Origin: Eumeta japonica
Lineage: Eukaryota; Arthropoda; Insecta; Lepidoptera; Psychidae
Direction: 5' to 3'
Assembly: GCA_005406025.1 (NCBI GenBank)
Contig: BGZK01000077.1
Span: 248,001 to 312,000 of the forward strand
Length of the DNA: 64,000 bases
Under the pieces are notes generated by a model that searched no databases, was not told the DNA's origin, and saw nothing but the letters and a program-made list of their open reading frames with translations. Shown one piece after another: positions 53,871-64,000 of this stretch; position 1 is the first letter of the stretch; every line of letters begins with the position of its first letter. A program made the position numbers and the translations under genes.

Positions 53871-55335
53871 GCATACACATCTGTGTTCCATGTGAGCGAA
53901 GACGATTTAACGAAAGGCATAGTACCCACAGTTTGAGTTTTTTTTTTAAATATGTTTTAAGATTGTAACACTTTATATTTTTAGATCAAAATAAAAATAT
54001 GCATAAGAAAAACTTTTTAATATTGCAGTTTATTCCAAATACTTAATTATTAAACAATAACCATTATTACTTACTATAGTGTAATAATAGCCTATTAGTT
54101 TTGGGCACAATTCTACCCATCCACAGACATATCGCCTCCATTGTCGCCCAGAATTATTTTTTGTGTTGGTTACAATATTAGTTTTAGCCTGTGTCTTCAC
54201 TTGCTAGAATAAAGAACAAATTCTTTTCTTTCTTCATACCAATTGGTTATTGGTAGTGCTCAAAGGAAGATCAAAATCAACAGTAGTTCAGGAATGAAGT
54301 CGCAGTAACTAGATTGTGATCAATAGTGGAAGAGAAACTGTTATAAATGTTAATAGCATTTGGGTTCATTTACAATAAAAACAACAGAATTTCTTTGCAT
54401 GTAATCTTTTAACTATTAATCAATGTGTTATCATTTTAAACATTTTTTACTCATAGAAATTATTGCGGATGCACAGGATTATATTTGAAAATATTATTTT
54501 CTTAATAAAAGAAATAAATTGCATTATAATGTGCTATATGAATAAAAATGAAGACATGACATGTGCTATTTATATCTCGGAAATAAAATTATTGTCTCTT
54601 TTTTGAATGGTGCAAAATAGGTAGGTTTCATTGGAGTAATTTTGTGTCATAATCCTCTGCATGACATTTAAGAAGACATCAATTTAGAATTATTCCATTT
54701 TCAAAAATAATTTTAGCAGTAATGGAATAGGTAATTTTGTTATTATAAAACCATTTATGTAATTTATACTAAGGAGAGTAATTCAGTATTACACAAAATT
54801 AGTAAAATATCAATATTTTCTATAAAGTATAATTATTCATCACATAATTAAAAACAATATTGATAAAAAAATTTTTAGGGAACACCACACCTGTAATAAA
54901 CTCATGCACAATGCTTTAATGCTCTCTCACCATAATAGACATATAAAAACAAGTGGCAGATAACATATATTTACATCAATGACAAGCCAGCATAAACATG
55001 TAGAGAGCACCTTCGATACATCTTTAAAAAGCACCATCTGCATTTTTTGCACTTAAATGTGTTTTCATTGTAGAAAATATATTGCAAATACTTAATTTGC
55101 AAATGTACAATTGCAATACAATCAGAGTAAAATATAATTATTTTGATGCAGTGTCAGCACTTAAAGAATCATATTTATTATCCTTATGCCAAGATAATTT
55201 GATATATAACACCAATATTTTCAATTATACTATTCTATTCGCCCATTACTTATGATATTAAAATGCAACAGTGAATATAGTGTTTGGAGAATATTATAAA
55301 GTTTAATTTCAATATTGCAAAGCCTAATGCAATAA
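53871..55335. other. Intergenic DNA between transposase relic and ALG2
   Basis: AT-rich, no feature recognised. Confidence 0.45.
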
Positions 55336-55336
55336 C

Positions 55337-55342
55337 TTTATT
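55337..55342 (-). terminator. ALG2: Candidate ALG2 polyadenylation signal
   Basis: AATAAA on the minus strand, 77 bases after the ALG2 stop codon. A typical distance for a short 3' untranslated region; cleavage site not determined. Confidence 0.5.
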
Positions 55343-55419
55343 TATCAAATACAATGAGATATTCTTTGGTTAGATCACTCTTAAACAATATCATATATTG
55401 TAAGAGTGTCAACTGTTTG

Positions 55420-56682
55420 TTATTTCCTCTTTTTCTCATTGTCAGTAGCTCTTGCTTGTGATATCACTTGCCTTTCTCTCATTAATATGCCATCTAATTG
55501 CTCACTGAATGCATCAAATGAAAATTTTGTTTCGAATCTTTTTCTTCCGGCCTCGCCAAATTTTTCAATTAAATCTGGATTTAACATTAATTTTTTCATT
55601 GCATTTGAAAATGATTCACTGTTAGGTTCACATAAAAAGCCAGTTACATCATTAACTATGGTTTCAGTTGGACCACCACTGTTCACTGCAATCACAGGTT
55701 TACCTACATACATAGCTTCTAAAGGAACAATACCAAAATGTTCATTTGAAGGAGTGTAAATTAAAATTTTGCAATGATGTAACAAAGAGACTTTTTCTAC
55801 ATCAGTGGGAGACTTCATAAATGTTACTTTGTCCTCAATATCTAGTTCTGTCACTAAATCACTAAGCTCAATATAATGCTCCATGTTTTCCAGATTTATA
55901 GAATCAAAACCACCAGCAATAATCATGTGAACCTTTTGCCAATCAGATTCACTAACTATATGTTTTAAATTTTCTAATGCTTTCAGAGCTAAACTCAAAT
56001 TTTTCTTTCGCTCATATCTGTTTATTGAAAGAAAAATAAACTTATCACTCCCTACTGGTATTATTTCTTTTAAAAGTTTTGGAGTAGTATTTTCAAAAAA
56101 TTTTGCATTAATCGATGGATAACAAATGTCTGGAACATCTTTTATTGTTTGAAAAGCCTCTTGATATACTCTAGCAGTGTATTTGCTATTTACCAATACT
56201 TTATCAGCTTTAGCTGTTGTTAACTCTTCCAACCAATTAAGTGGTATTCTATACAACTTTTTGAGAAAACCTCCTTCTGATGTCAGTAGTTTATCAGGAT
56301 GATGACAATAAAAGACCACTCTGAAAGGTCCTCTAGCTAGTTTTAAAAACGGAACGCATAAGGAAATCAGATCGCAAAATATAAGAGTAGGCTCTTCTAC
56401 AGGTATAACATACCACGCTAAATATATTGCAGCGTAAATCATTCGCAGATAAGCACACGCTGCTTTAAAACGTCCGAATATACACCGCGGTATCCAGTCA
56501 CCTATAACTGAAACTGGGAATGTTCCGTCTCTCGTTTCAGTAAAACAATGATCCGGATCATGATGGTTCGTATAAAATGCTATTTCATGCCCTCTGCTCT
56601 TAAAAGCTAAAGCCGCATCTATTACTAGCCTTTCTGCACCACCGATACCCAAATCTGGATGTAAAAATATAATTTTCACCAT
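55420..56682 (-). CDS. ALG2: ALG2, alpha-1,3/1,6-mannosyltransferase, single exon
   Basis: Adds the second and third mannose (alpha-1,3 then alpha-1,6) to Man1GlcNAc2-PP-dolichol from GDP-mannose on the cytosolic face of the ER, in N-glycan precursor synthesis. The 420 residues are close to human (416). The N-terminal GT4 domain opens with HPDLGIGGAERLV (8-20) and has NHHDPDHCF. Two hydrophobic stretches at about 73-120 would sit in the membrane. The C-terminal Rossmann domain has SINRYERKKNLSLALKALE, the EX7E motif EHFGIVPLE (E314, E322), and NSGGPTETI for the donor. The start has A at -3 and G at +4. The protein ends KKRK, a possible dilysine ER signal (inference). Convergent with ASCC3 and not related to it by function. 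No lesion. Confidence 0.97.
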   Translation of the reverse strand: MVKIIFLHPDLGIGGAERLVIDAALAFKSRGHEIAFYTNHHDPDHCFTETRDGTFPVSVIGDWIPRCIFGRFKAACAYLRMIYAAIYLAWYVIPVEEPTLIFCDLISLCVPFLKLARGPFRVVFYCHHPDKLLTSEGGFLKKLYRIPLNWLEELTTAKADKVLVNSKYTARVYQEAFQTIKDVPDICYPSINAKFFENTTPKLLKEIIPVGSDKFIFLSINRYERKKNLSLALKALENLKHIVSESDWQKVHMIIAGGFDSINLENMEHYIELSDLVTELDIEDKVTFMKSPTDVEKVSLLHHCKILIYTPSNEHFGIVPLEAMYVGKPVIAVNSGGPTETIVNDVTGFLCEPNSESFSNAMKKLMLNPDLIEKFGEAGRKRFETKFSFDAFSEQLDGILMRERQVISQARATDNEKKRK

Positions 56683-57249
56683 ACTTTCAATAATATTTTC
56701 TTTTCTCTGTTCAACAAACTATAAACAATCGTCAAATAATTAAAAACGCAATGTCTTTTAGAAGTGACATACATACCATAGACAATACTGTAGACAATAA
56801 ACTACCTTAAATTTATAAGATAGTCTGTGCAATAAACCGATTCTTACTAAATAGAATAATAACGATGTGGCTGGTGACATAAGGCTAGTATGTACCTATG
56901 TTACTACCAAAAAATCAACTTTGTGGGGGCTCGCAAATTTTTTCATGTGTATAGTTTAAAGCTATGCTATCCACCCTTGAAGTATTCCATCGTATCAGGA
57001 AACTTACGGCTGCATCGTCTTCTCGTAGACAAAGGCAAAACCCATTTTAATTCAATCTACACATTGGGGATCTTTGTCGTTAATAAGTTCCATTGTGTGC
57101 CTTTATACTCCATTCCCAATTTTGTTCAGCTCATCCATAATTAGGTGCTCATCTCGTTTTGGGACAGTCATGTTAACAATACCCCAATTATTTAAGAGTT
57201 CTTGTTCGATTGTGAAGAGTTTATTGGTGTACTTTTGAAGTCCAGAGTC
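56683..57249. other. Region upstream of ALG2, no promoter element identified
   Basis: AT-rich. I see no convincing TATA or initiator near the ALG2 start. The open frame at 56890-57144 has no known likeness. Confidence 0.4.
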
Positions 57250-57436
57250 CAATATCAGTGAAATTTAAAATGAGACCACCATGAAGTTATACTTAATCCA
57301 ATGCAAAAATAATTATTCAAATCGGTGCATAAGCAAAGAAGTTAAGCGAGTATTTATAGAAAGTAGATGGAACATATATAAAATAAATACAGTCAAATTA
57401 AGAATCTCTACTTTTTTTTAAAGTCGGTTAAAAAAG
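57250..57436 (+). repeat. Dispersed repeat ending in aaagtcggttaaaaaa
   Basis: Contains aaataattattcaaatcggt and ends tttttttaaagtcggttaaa. The reverse complement of this end (ttaaccgacttcaaaaaaag) occurs at about 50845-50865 and, diverged, near 32630-32650. Confidence 0.5.
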
Positions 57437-59089
57437 ACATTGACTGTGTATAATGTCATTATTAAACAGAAACTATAATAGAGGTATTTATTTTCATAGT
57501 TTGTAATTTAGGTACATGTCCTATTAATTTAATAATTTCAATAGGTATCGGTAATAGTATAATAACATTCTAGCTAAAAAAAATCTCTCTCTCTTTAACC
57601 TTAGTAAGAATAATTACTATGTAACGACTTGTAATCCAAAAACCATCTAGTGATTTTATAAATAAACATTCTAGATAAAAATGCGTCGATATTCACTCTA
57701 TAGTTTTCCAACAAATGACGTTAGTAACAGAGTAGTAATCAAAACATCAAAGTCATATCGATGTATATATTTGTATATCTTATTTGTTCTAATTTTCGAT
57801 ATAAGATTATTAATACAATAATGTTTATTTATACACATTATTAATAGAATAATATTCGGATTGATAAAGTATTATATGCTTTTTCCTATTTTTTTAGATA
57901 ATTGTTTATGAAATGATATATTAATATTAGATAACAAATCCAGACATGAATTTAAATCATTAGGTTGAATTCCAAATCTATAGGTGCGATAGGTTTTTCA
58001 TAGTGTACCACTATAAAGTATGGGTTGTGAAATAGTGTTATGGATCCATTCGCTCGGCCTAATTATTTTATGGTGTCTGTGCCTGTAAGCAACAAAGTAC
58101 TTTTTTTTCATATGAAATTCAAAAAAATGTGATAAATTAATAATATATTAATCTGTATAAAACTAGTATACAACAAAAGTGATTTATATTGACGAACGGA
58201 CGAAAAGGACGGACGGATAATCATCCACACTACAACAAACAAGTCCATTAAATGACTTGGTGCCATTATATACTATTATATTCTAAATTAATATAAAACC
58301 ATAGATATAAAAACTTTTATACTGACAATTAATTAACTGTTAAAAGTTGTACCGTTGAACGTTCAGAACATATTTGATATCATGTTTATTAAAGTGATAC
58401 TGAATATATGTAGTAGAAAATTGCCCAATTTTTGAATTCCGCTGTAGCGTCCGTAGAGTGAAAATACATTTAGAAATAATTTTTTTCTTGTTAAATAATG
58501 ATCATAATCTTCGAATGAATACTGAAGCTCACTCAACAAATTAGTATTCTTTAATGTACAAATAATAATTCGTATTTCAATAATCAATGTTTGTACCACA
58601 TTTTGTTCCTAATTCCTCTTTTGTCAATAACTGTTAAGTATAATAATTTACTAAACGTCATCCATTCCCGTTGTCATTGTATTATCCTTTGAAGTCATGA
58701 TTCTATAAATATAATGTGACTCGAATATTTCTCAAACCCGTAATGTATTAAAACTGAACAACTTGAATTATAGGCGTACTCAGGCCAGTTTTTCAGGGTG
58801 GCGATGAAATTCCAAATTCCCAGTACGCCGCTAAAAACTGAAGGTAAATTAAATAATATGTCGTCTGTGTCTGTCATCTGCAGGTAGACATGAGAGAAGT
58901 CAGTCAATGGTCACAATCAATTTGATGTCTATCGTAAGAATTATAACAAGTTTTAACGTTTAACTAAAGTTATTAATTGAAAACCGTCAGAACATCGTTA
59001 TACCTAATATATTAACTTTACGCTAGTGGTTTCTTCCGCATAGACATAGAATAAATAAATTATATGGATCGAACTTTCTGTCAACCCTA
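57437..59089. other. Intergenic DNA, nothing recognised
   Basis: AT-rich with scattered short open frames and no family likeness. Confidence 0.45.
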
Positions 59090-59245
59090 ATCGCATTTTC
59101 GCTCACGTTCTTATCTCGATCTTGTTCTTAATTCTGTTTCCCGTTGCACTTTTATTTGAAATAACGGTTCCATACTCGATTTTGATCATAATCCCGCCTT
59201 TGATTTTGCTTCCTTTCTGACTTCCAATTAAAATTCTGCTACTGA
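59090..59245. repeat. Cryptic 6-nt-period tract 6
   Basis: Hexamers such as ctcgat cttgtt cttaat, tccaat, tctgct and actgat in one phase. Intergenic, same orientation as tracts 1-3. Confidence 0.65.
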
Positions 59246-60269
59246 TTACAATTCAATTTGGGTGTAACCAGCAAAAATGTTAGTAGCCTATCTTACTCAT
59301 GGGATACAGTAGATTTCTATTAATGAAAGAGCTTTTAAAATTAGCTTGTAGTTCGGCTCAATAGTCGGAGTATCTCTTCGAGAAAATCGGAAATAAACAT
59401 TATTTTTTTTCAGGAATGTCACAGTTTGTACATACAACAACTCTAATATTTCATTTCAATCACCTGAATGAAGTACGAATGCATAGAAAACGAACATACA
59501 TATATTTATTTCTATATATTAATCAATGCAGTACACAATATAAACAAAATTTTTAATTTTCGGGAGAATGTTGACACCACGGATATGCATTATTTTTATT
59601 AAGACGGGCTTTGAAGGGAATGAGTGATACTTTCATGTTTTCATTATAATTTTTTATTTGCAGGTGCCAGGAATATCTACATCTGTTTTTCCGTGCAATT
59701 CTGAACTGAAAAACAGATTATTTTGCTTATTAACGTCAATTTTATATATATTAATGTATATCTGTCTTATAATGCAAACAAATTAACATTCCAAAGTAAT
59801 AAAAACGCTCTATTTGTAAATGGTGGTGCAAGTTGTAACCGATAATTCATAATTTGTCAATTGTGGACTGATTTGGAAAATCATTATTTTTTTTTTTGAA
59901 ATTGTATACTCTCGAGGTGGACACGTAGTCACCAAATTATAATCTGATAATGAGATACCAGGAAAATAGAGGGACACCCTCAAATATTATCAGCACGTAT
60001 AGTGTCTTTGACCACTTTTTATTAGCTATTTATGTGTTTGCATTAAGGAGTCACCATCTGATGCATCTGAGCTGATGATAAAAGACACTACCGATCCTTA
60101 ATGGTTATAAGTTATAGAATAATACTCCATTTTTTGACAGAAACTACTCTTCTATGGCTACTAGTATACATATAATTAAAATTACTTCTTAGTCTACTTA
60201 CATACATTCATTTATTTAATTCTAATACAATAAACTAACCAGAAACACATTAGGGCTATAATCTAGCTC

Positions 60270-60890
60270 TACTCAGGAAAGGAAAAGAATTTTCCCACCC
60301 TACTGGGACGCGTACGCGAGAACCATTTTTTGTCAGTCCTGTCAGTTGGTTTAGCAGTAAGTTTGGGTGCTTTCGGGTACCCTCTGTAATTGGCCGTGTA
60401 ATCCTAGCCACAGTTAACACATGAAAGTTTTCCCTTCGATTCTCGAGTGCGCGAGCACTCCCTGATCTAATAAGGGACCAAGCACTTCACACACCTAGGA
60501 TCCGCGTGACAATTCACAGCCGCGTACCCAAACCACTGTCAGCGATGACCGCCTGGGTCGCCTTTCCTTCTAGGGATCTCAACCCGGATGCCCAAGAAGC
60601 CGCATACTTTGGAAAGGTTTCTGAACGTAAGTCTAGCTTTATTGATCTTTGGTAAGATTGCAAGAACAGACCCTAGCGGATAACCGTTCTACCCGAAAAT
60701 TCGGTGCGCCGAGTGCACTGGGAAGCCCTGACTGTGGAGGTCAGTTTTAATGTCCTTCGAATTGAAATTCACAAGCATGCCGCGGATTACAGCCTTTAGT
60801 TTATGTTCTTCCTTGAGACTGTAAGTGTGGAATGTGACCTTAAAATCGATCAAGTATTTGTTGAAATTTCTAAAAGTCACAACATTAGGG
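60270..60890 (-). mobile_element. Non-LTR retrotransposon ORF1 (gag-like) relic
   Basis: The minus strand reads EEHKLKAVIRGMLVNFNSKD and IKTDLHSQGFPVHSAHRI, a PRE_C2HC-type domain of Jockey/X-element ORF1. Downstream are two zinc-knuckle-like segments (CHADPRCVKC and CVNCG.DYTANYRG). Stops replace residues after LVPY and within CG.DY, so it is dead. Strand and clade differ from a simple pairing with the ORF2 relic at 4555. Confidence 0.8.
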
Positions 60891-61096
60891 CAGGCAGTAA
60901 ATCAATTTAACGTAGAAGCGAATGTGAATATTATCTGCGTGATTTGTAGAACTTTTATATCATAAACAGTAGGAATAAGTTATGTAATAATAAGTATATA
61001 AAGACCTTGGAACGTTTACCGATGGACAACATATTAAAGCCAAAGCAAAAGGAAAAAGTATTGAGTTAAAAATACATCCTCTTTTCCTACGGAGAC

Positions 61097-61334
61097 ACAA
61101 TTGTAATTATCTTTAGCTGATACTGACACTAAAAACAACTAATTCTTTAAATTGGTTTTCTAAGGCGATTTTTATTTTATTTTAAGGTATAAAGATATGC
61201 ACATATGTAATTGTATTCTGTCTCCTCCCGCCAAGGGAGTATAAATATAAAATGGCAAAAAAAAAACGTATTTCTCAGTCAGTTAGTTAGTCTCAGTTAG
61301 CGTAAATTAACCTTTCGATTAATTATTAAATAAA
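61097..61334 (+). mobile_element. Possible solo LTR or LTR fragment with TATA box and initiator
   Basis: Begins tgtaattatctttagctgat after the aat of 61099. It has cctcccgccaagggag, then TATAAATA at 61240-61247 and an initiator-like TCAGTC at 61275-61280, within a (tcagt/tagt) cluster. The start resembles 51328-51372. No partner LTR or target duplication seen. Confidence 0.4.
61240..61280 (+). promoter_or_regulatory. TATA plus initiator core-promoter-like pair
   Basis: TATAAATA followed 35 bases later (start to start) by TCAGTC, the arthropod initiator consensus. No gene follows, so it is probably a retroelement promoter. Confidence 0.4.
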
Positions 61335-61336
61335 AA

Positions 61337-62165
61337 GAAAACCGGCCAAATGCGAGTCGGATTCGCACGCCGAGGGTTCAGTACAAACCTGTAAGTATAT
61401 GAGTAAAAGTTTTCCCATCACAACAATCGAGTCATAGTTATGGTATTTATATATTGTATAGTTATGAAATCCGTAACTATACAATATGGAAAGCTGGAGG
61501 AGTGTAAATTTAAAACAAAGGTCTCTTTATCGTTTCAGTAATCCTTTATTTTGTATTAACACATATCATTTATTATATAATATAACTGAAATACCTACAC
61601 TACCCTTGCAGCAGTCTTGCAAAAGTTCTTCTATCAAAGTTATTTATTTACAAAGTTTTTTAATCACTATTTAGAAATCTGATTCAAAAATACTAATTTA
61701 GTATTAAATTGGAACCAGATCTGTAAATGGTGACTGAACAAGCGTCTACCTGTTGCCGTTATCAATATTGAGCGAAAACAAGCAAAAAAAATCACGTTTG
61801 TTGAATGGGAGCCCCCCTTAAATATTAATTTAATTTTAATTTAATTATTTATTTTTAAAGTAAATATATAACTAAATATTCTGTGAATATTTCAAGCGTC
61901 TACCTCTAGCCGTGATCAATATCAAGCCAAAACGAGCAAAAAAATCACGTTTGTTGTATGGGAGCCCCCTTAAATATTTATTTTATTCTGTTTTTTAGTA
62001 TTTTTTTTTATAGCGGCAATAGAAATACATCATATGTGAAAATTTCAACTATCTGACTATCGCGGTTCATGAGATACAACCTGGTGACAGAAAGACGGAC
62101 GGACAGCGGAGTCTTAGTAATAGGGTCCCTTTTTTTTACCCTTTGAGTACGGAACCCTAAAAAGA
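61337..62165. repeat. 0.8-kb dispersed repeat with inverted ends
   Basis: Left end accggccaaatgcgagtcgg and gagggttcagtac; right end gagtacggaaccctaaa, inverted relative to it. An internal unit starting caagcgtctacct occurs at 61739-61826 and again at 61893-61978, both carrying atcacgtttgttg and atgggagcccc. I know this as a common moth repeat; its class is unsure. Confidence 0.7.
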
Positions 62166-62362
62166 AATATTGTAGATACAAATAATATTTGTTTGATACT
62201 ATTTGTTATGAAATCTCATGAATTTTTTATAACACTCTTTCCATCGTAAGATAGGTATTTAATTTATAAGTTAATTTACATCTTATTACATACATGATAT
62301 ATATCTCATATTAATTGTCATATGCAATATTAGATGCTTAAAAGGGCAATTTTAATCTACTA

Positions 62363-62916
62363 GTCTAAGATCCGGCATTAGAAAAATATACCCTCATCTG
62401 TTAATTGAATCAAATAAAGTTTTAAAGGTAGATAACAGTATTACAAATTTATGAGCACAATGTCTGCCGCCGTAGTCTTGCTGCTATTAAAATTAATCAA
62501 TTAATTAATAATTAATTTTTTGCTTCTTATGTTAATTGCATATCGCAAGTACAAAACTTTCGAATATGTTGTTTTACACCTCGTTACAATAGACAGCGAC
62601 CTCTATGACTGCTACAGCTACCTGTAGCCAGGTGTAAACAGGTAAATAAACCGAACTTATTTCCCTCATATGTTAATTAAAAAATATGAACACTTATGTA
62701 AAGTTTACAAAATTCTAAATATATATAAAACTGGCAGTTACTCTGAAATTATTTGCAGCCTACATAAAGAAAAAATAAGTAATAAGTGTTAATAGCAGCA
62801 GGACTACGGTGGCAGACATTGTTCTCATAAATTTATAATATTGTTATCTTTCCTTAAAGCATTATTTGATTCAATTAACAAATGAGAGTATATTTTTCTA
62901 ATGCCGGATCTTAGAC
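62363..62916. mobile_element. 554-bp foldback MITE with 128-bp inverted arms
   Basis: gtctaagatccggcattaga at 62363 is repeated inverted at the right end (62897-62916). The arms 62363-62490 and 62789-62916 stay collinear and similar throughout (for example aatgtctgccgcc against aatgtctgccacc). TA lies on both sides (62361-62362, 62917-62918), pointing to a Tc1/mariner-type mobiliser. No coding. Confidence 0.88.
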
Positions 62917-62918
62917 TA

Positions 62919-64000
62919 TACGTTAAATACTAAATTCAACTGATATACAACTAACAACATAAAAACGATCAACATAATTCGATATGGAGTAATACTTTAT
63001 TCGTCAATATAACTTCACAAATATAATCTATTATATAAACAAAAATAAAATGATTACTGTAGCCTTTGGAAAGTAGACATGTACCATCGCTGACCTTTCT
63101 GTAGCCCTTTTTATGATATATTGTTTCTTGGCATATTATTTTTATGTATCTCACATAGCTTACCTTCTTTTTATAGTGTAAGAACCAAAATTACGACTTT
63201 ATTACTAAATATCAACTTAGCACTGTTTTCGAAAACTAAATTTGCATGTATTATACCTATGAATATTTTGAAAAAATCTCTAAATGATAATATAAATCAT
63301 ATTAAAATTCATTGTTTTGTTTAAAATACCTAATAACACAAACATATAAACAAATGCTAATAACAAATGTGGTCATTGATCTATAGAAAGAGAAGATGCA
63401 CAGTAAATAACTGCTAAAACAAGCCATTTAGCACTCACTGCATTAAGTGTAGTTTCGTCGTACCTTCTGCTACGACATCGAAGTGCCCTGTTAAAAAATG
63501 CAAAATAACACATAAAAAGATATGAAAAAGGATGGTATTCCTTATTTTGGATAAGATAGGTGCTCAATTAAGTATTATAATGAATATTCAATGAGTATTT
63601 TATATTTCTTCACTTATAGTTGCATCGATAGCTGAGACGCAAACCGACTTAAAAAAATAGACCAAAGCAACACCGGTCTCGTATTATTTGTTTTATATTT
63701 ATGCAAATCTTAAAATAACCTGTACAGGGAAGTTATACAATAGATTGATCCTGTCTCAAAAAAATTGTTTTTTGAATTTGTTTTTTAGCAAATTATATAT
63801 AAGTATAACGTTCGTCAAAAATATGTTAATATTTAATTAATCATTGCACTATTTTATTATACAAATAACAAGAAAGTTTCATACTACTACATTCTATAAT
63901 ACTTTAGAAATTATCAAGTTCTTTCGTGTACATTTTCACCAACATTATAAAATAAAGGTTTATGGTATTTTTAAACTTGAAAATTAACCTTTATTATGAG
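62919..64000. other. Intergenic DNA, nothing recognised
   Basis: AT-rich to the window end. Open frames on both strands have no family likeness. Confidence 0.45.

Noticed and set aside
55406..55759. 117-codon + strand frame
   Set aside because: Antisense shadow of the well-supported ALG2 coding sequence.
57437..61090. A hidden host gene between ALG2 and the LTR-like module
   Set aside because: I looked on both strands for conserved protein stretches bounded by splice sites and found only the ORF1 relic at 60270-60890.
1..64000. CRISPR array, bacterial operon, phage or toxin system
   Set aside because: No spaced direct-repeat array and no prokaryotic gene layout. Introns and eukaryotic transposons run throughout.

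Overview
The window looks like nuclear DNA of an insect, most probably a moth or butterfly. It is AT-rich, has GT-AG introns, and is crowded with transposon relics. The tRNA-derived SINEs, TC...CTAG Helitron-like elements and a repeat carrying the 'accggccaaatgcgagtcgg' motif are of types I associate with Lepidoptera. That placement comes from recall, not from a search.

Two host genes are well supported. The first is a complete 38-exon ASCC3 gene (activating signal cointegrator 1 complex subunit 3, the Ski2/Brr2-like double-cassette helicase of the ribosome-quality-control trigger and ASCC repair complexes). It lies on the + strand at 6821-50126. The exons join in frame to 6561 nt, which is 2186 residues plus stop. 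The order is an N-terminal region, helicase cassette 1 ([13 protein letters not shown]), Sec63 unit 1, helicase cassette 2 ([13 protein letters not shown]) and Sec63 unit 2. The second is a single-exon ALG2 gene (alpha-1,3/1,6-mannosyltransferase of the dolichol pathway) on the - strand at 55420-56682, convergent with ASCC3. I see no functional link between the two.

Layout. 1-1935: part of a PIF/Harbinger element whose DDE nuclease exon (+) sits inside an intron of its antisense MADF gene (-). The MADF copy has three frameshifts. 1936-2420: a CpG-rich, hairpin-rich stretch. 2425-6820: AT-rich DNA with a Jockey-type reverse-transcriptase relic and a diverged repeat pair. 6821-50126: ASCC3, whose introns hold a 1.28-kb mariner with intact ends but two lost catalytic residues, two relics of another mariner family, three SINEs, an RTE relic, a 1.2-kb Helitron-like element, tandem repeats, microsatellites and several tracts with a cryptic 6-nt period. 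50127-55419: a PIF-like non-autonomous element carrying a nested 201-bp Helitron, and an IS630/Tc1-type transposase relic. 55420-56682: ALG2. 56683-64000: intergenic DNA with a non-LTR ORF1 relic, an LTR-like promoter module, an 0.8-kb repeat with inverted ends, and a 554-bp foldback MITE with TA target duplication.

I found no CRISPR array, bacterial-type operon, rRNA or functional tRNA gene, and no convincing new multi-gene system. The items most worth a second look are the interleaved antisense PIF genes, the dispersed 6-nt-period tracts, the Helitron with a paralogous empty site, and the long foldback MITE.
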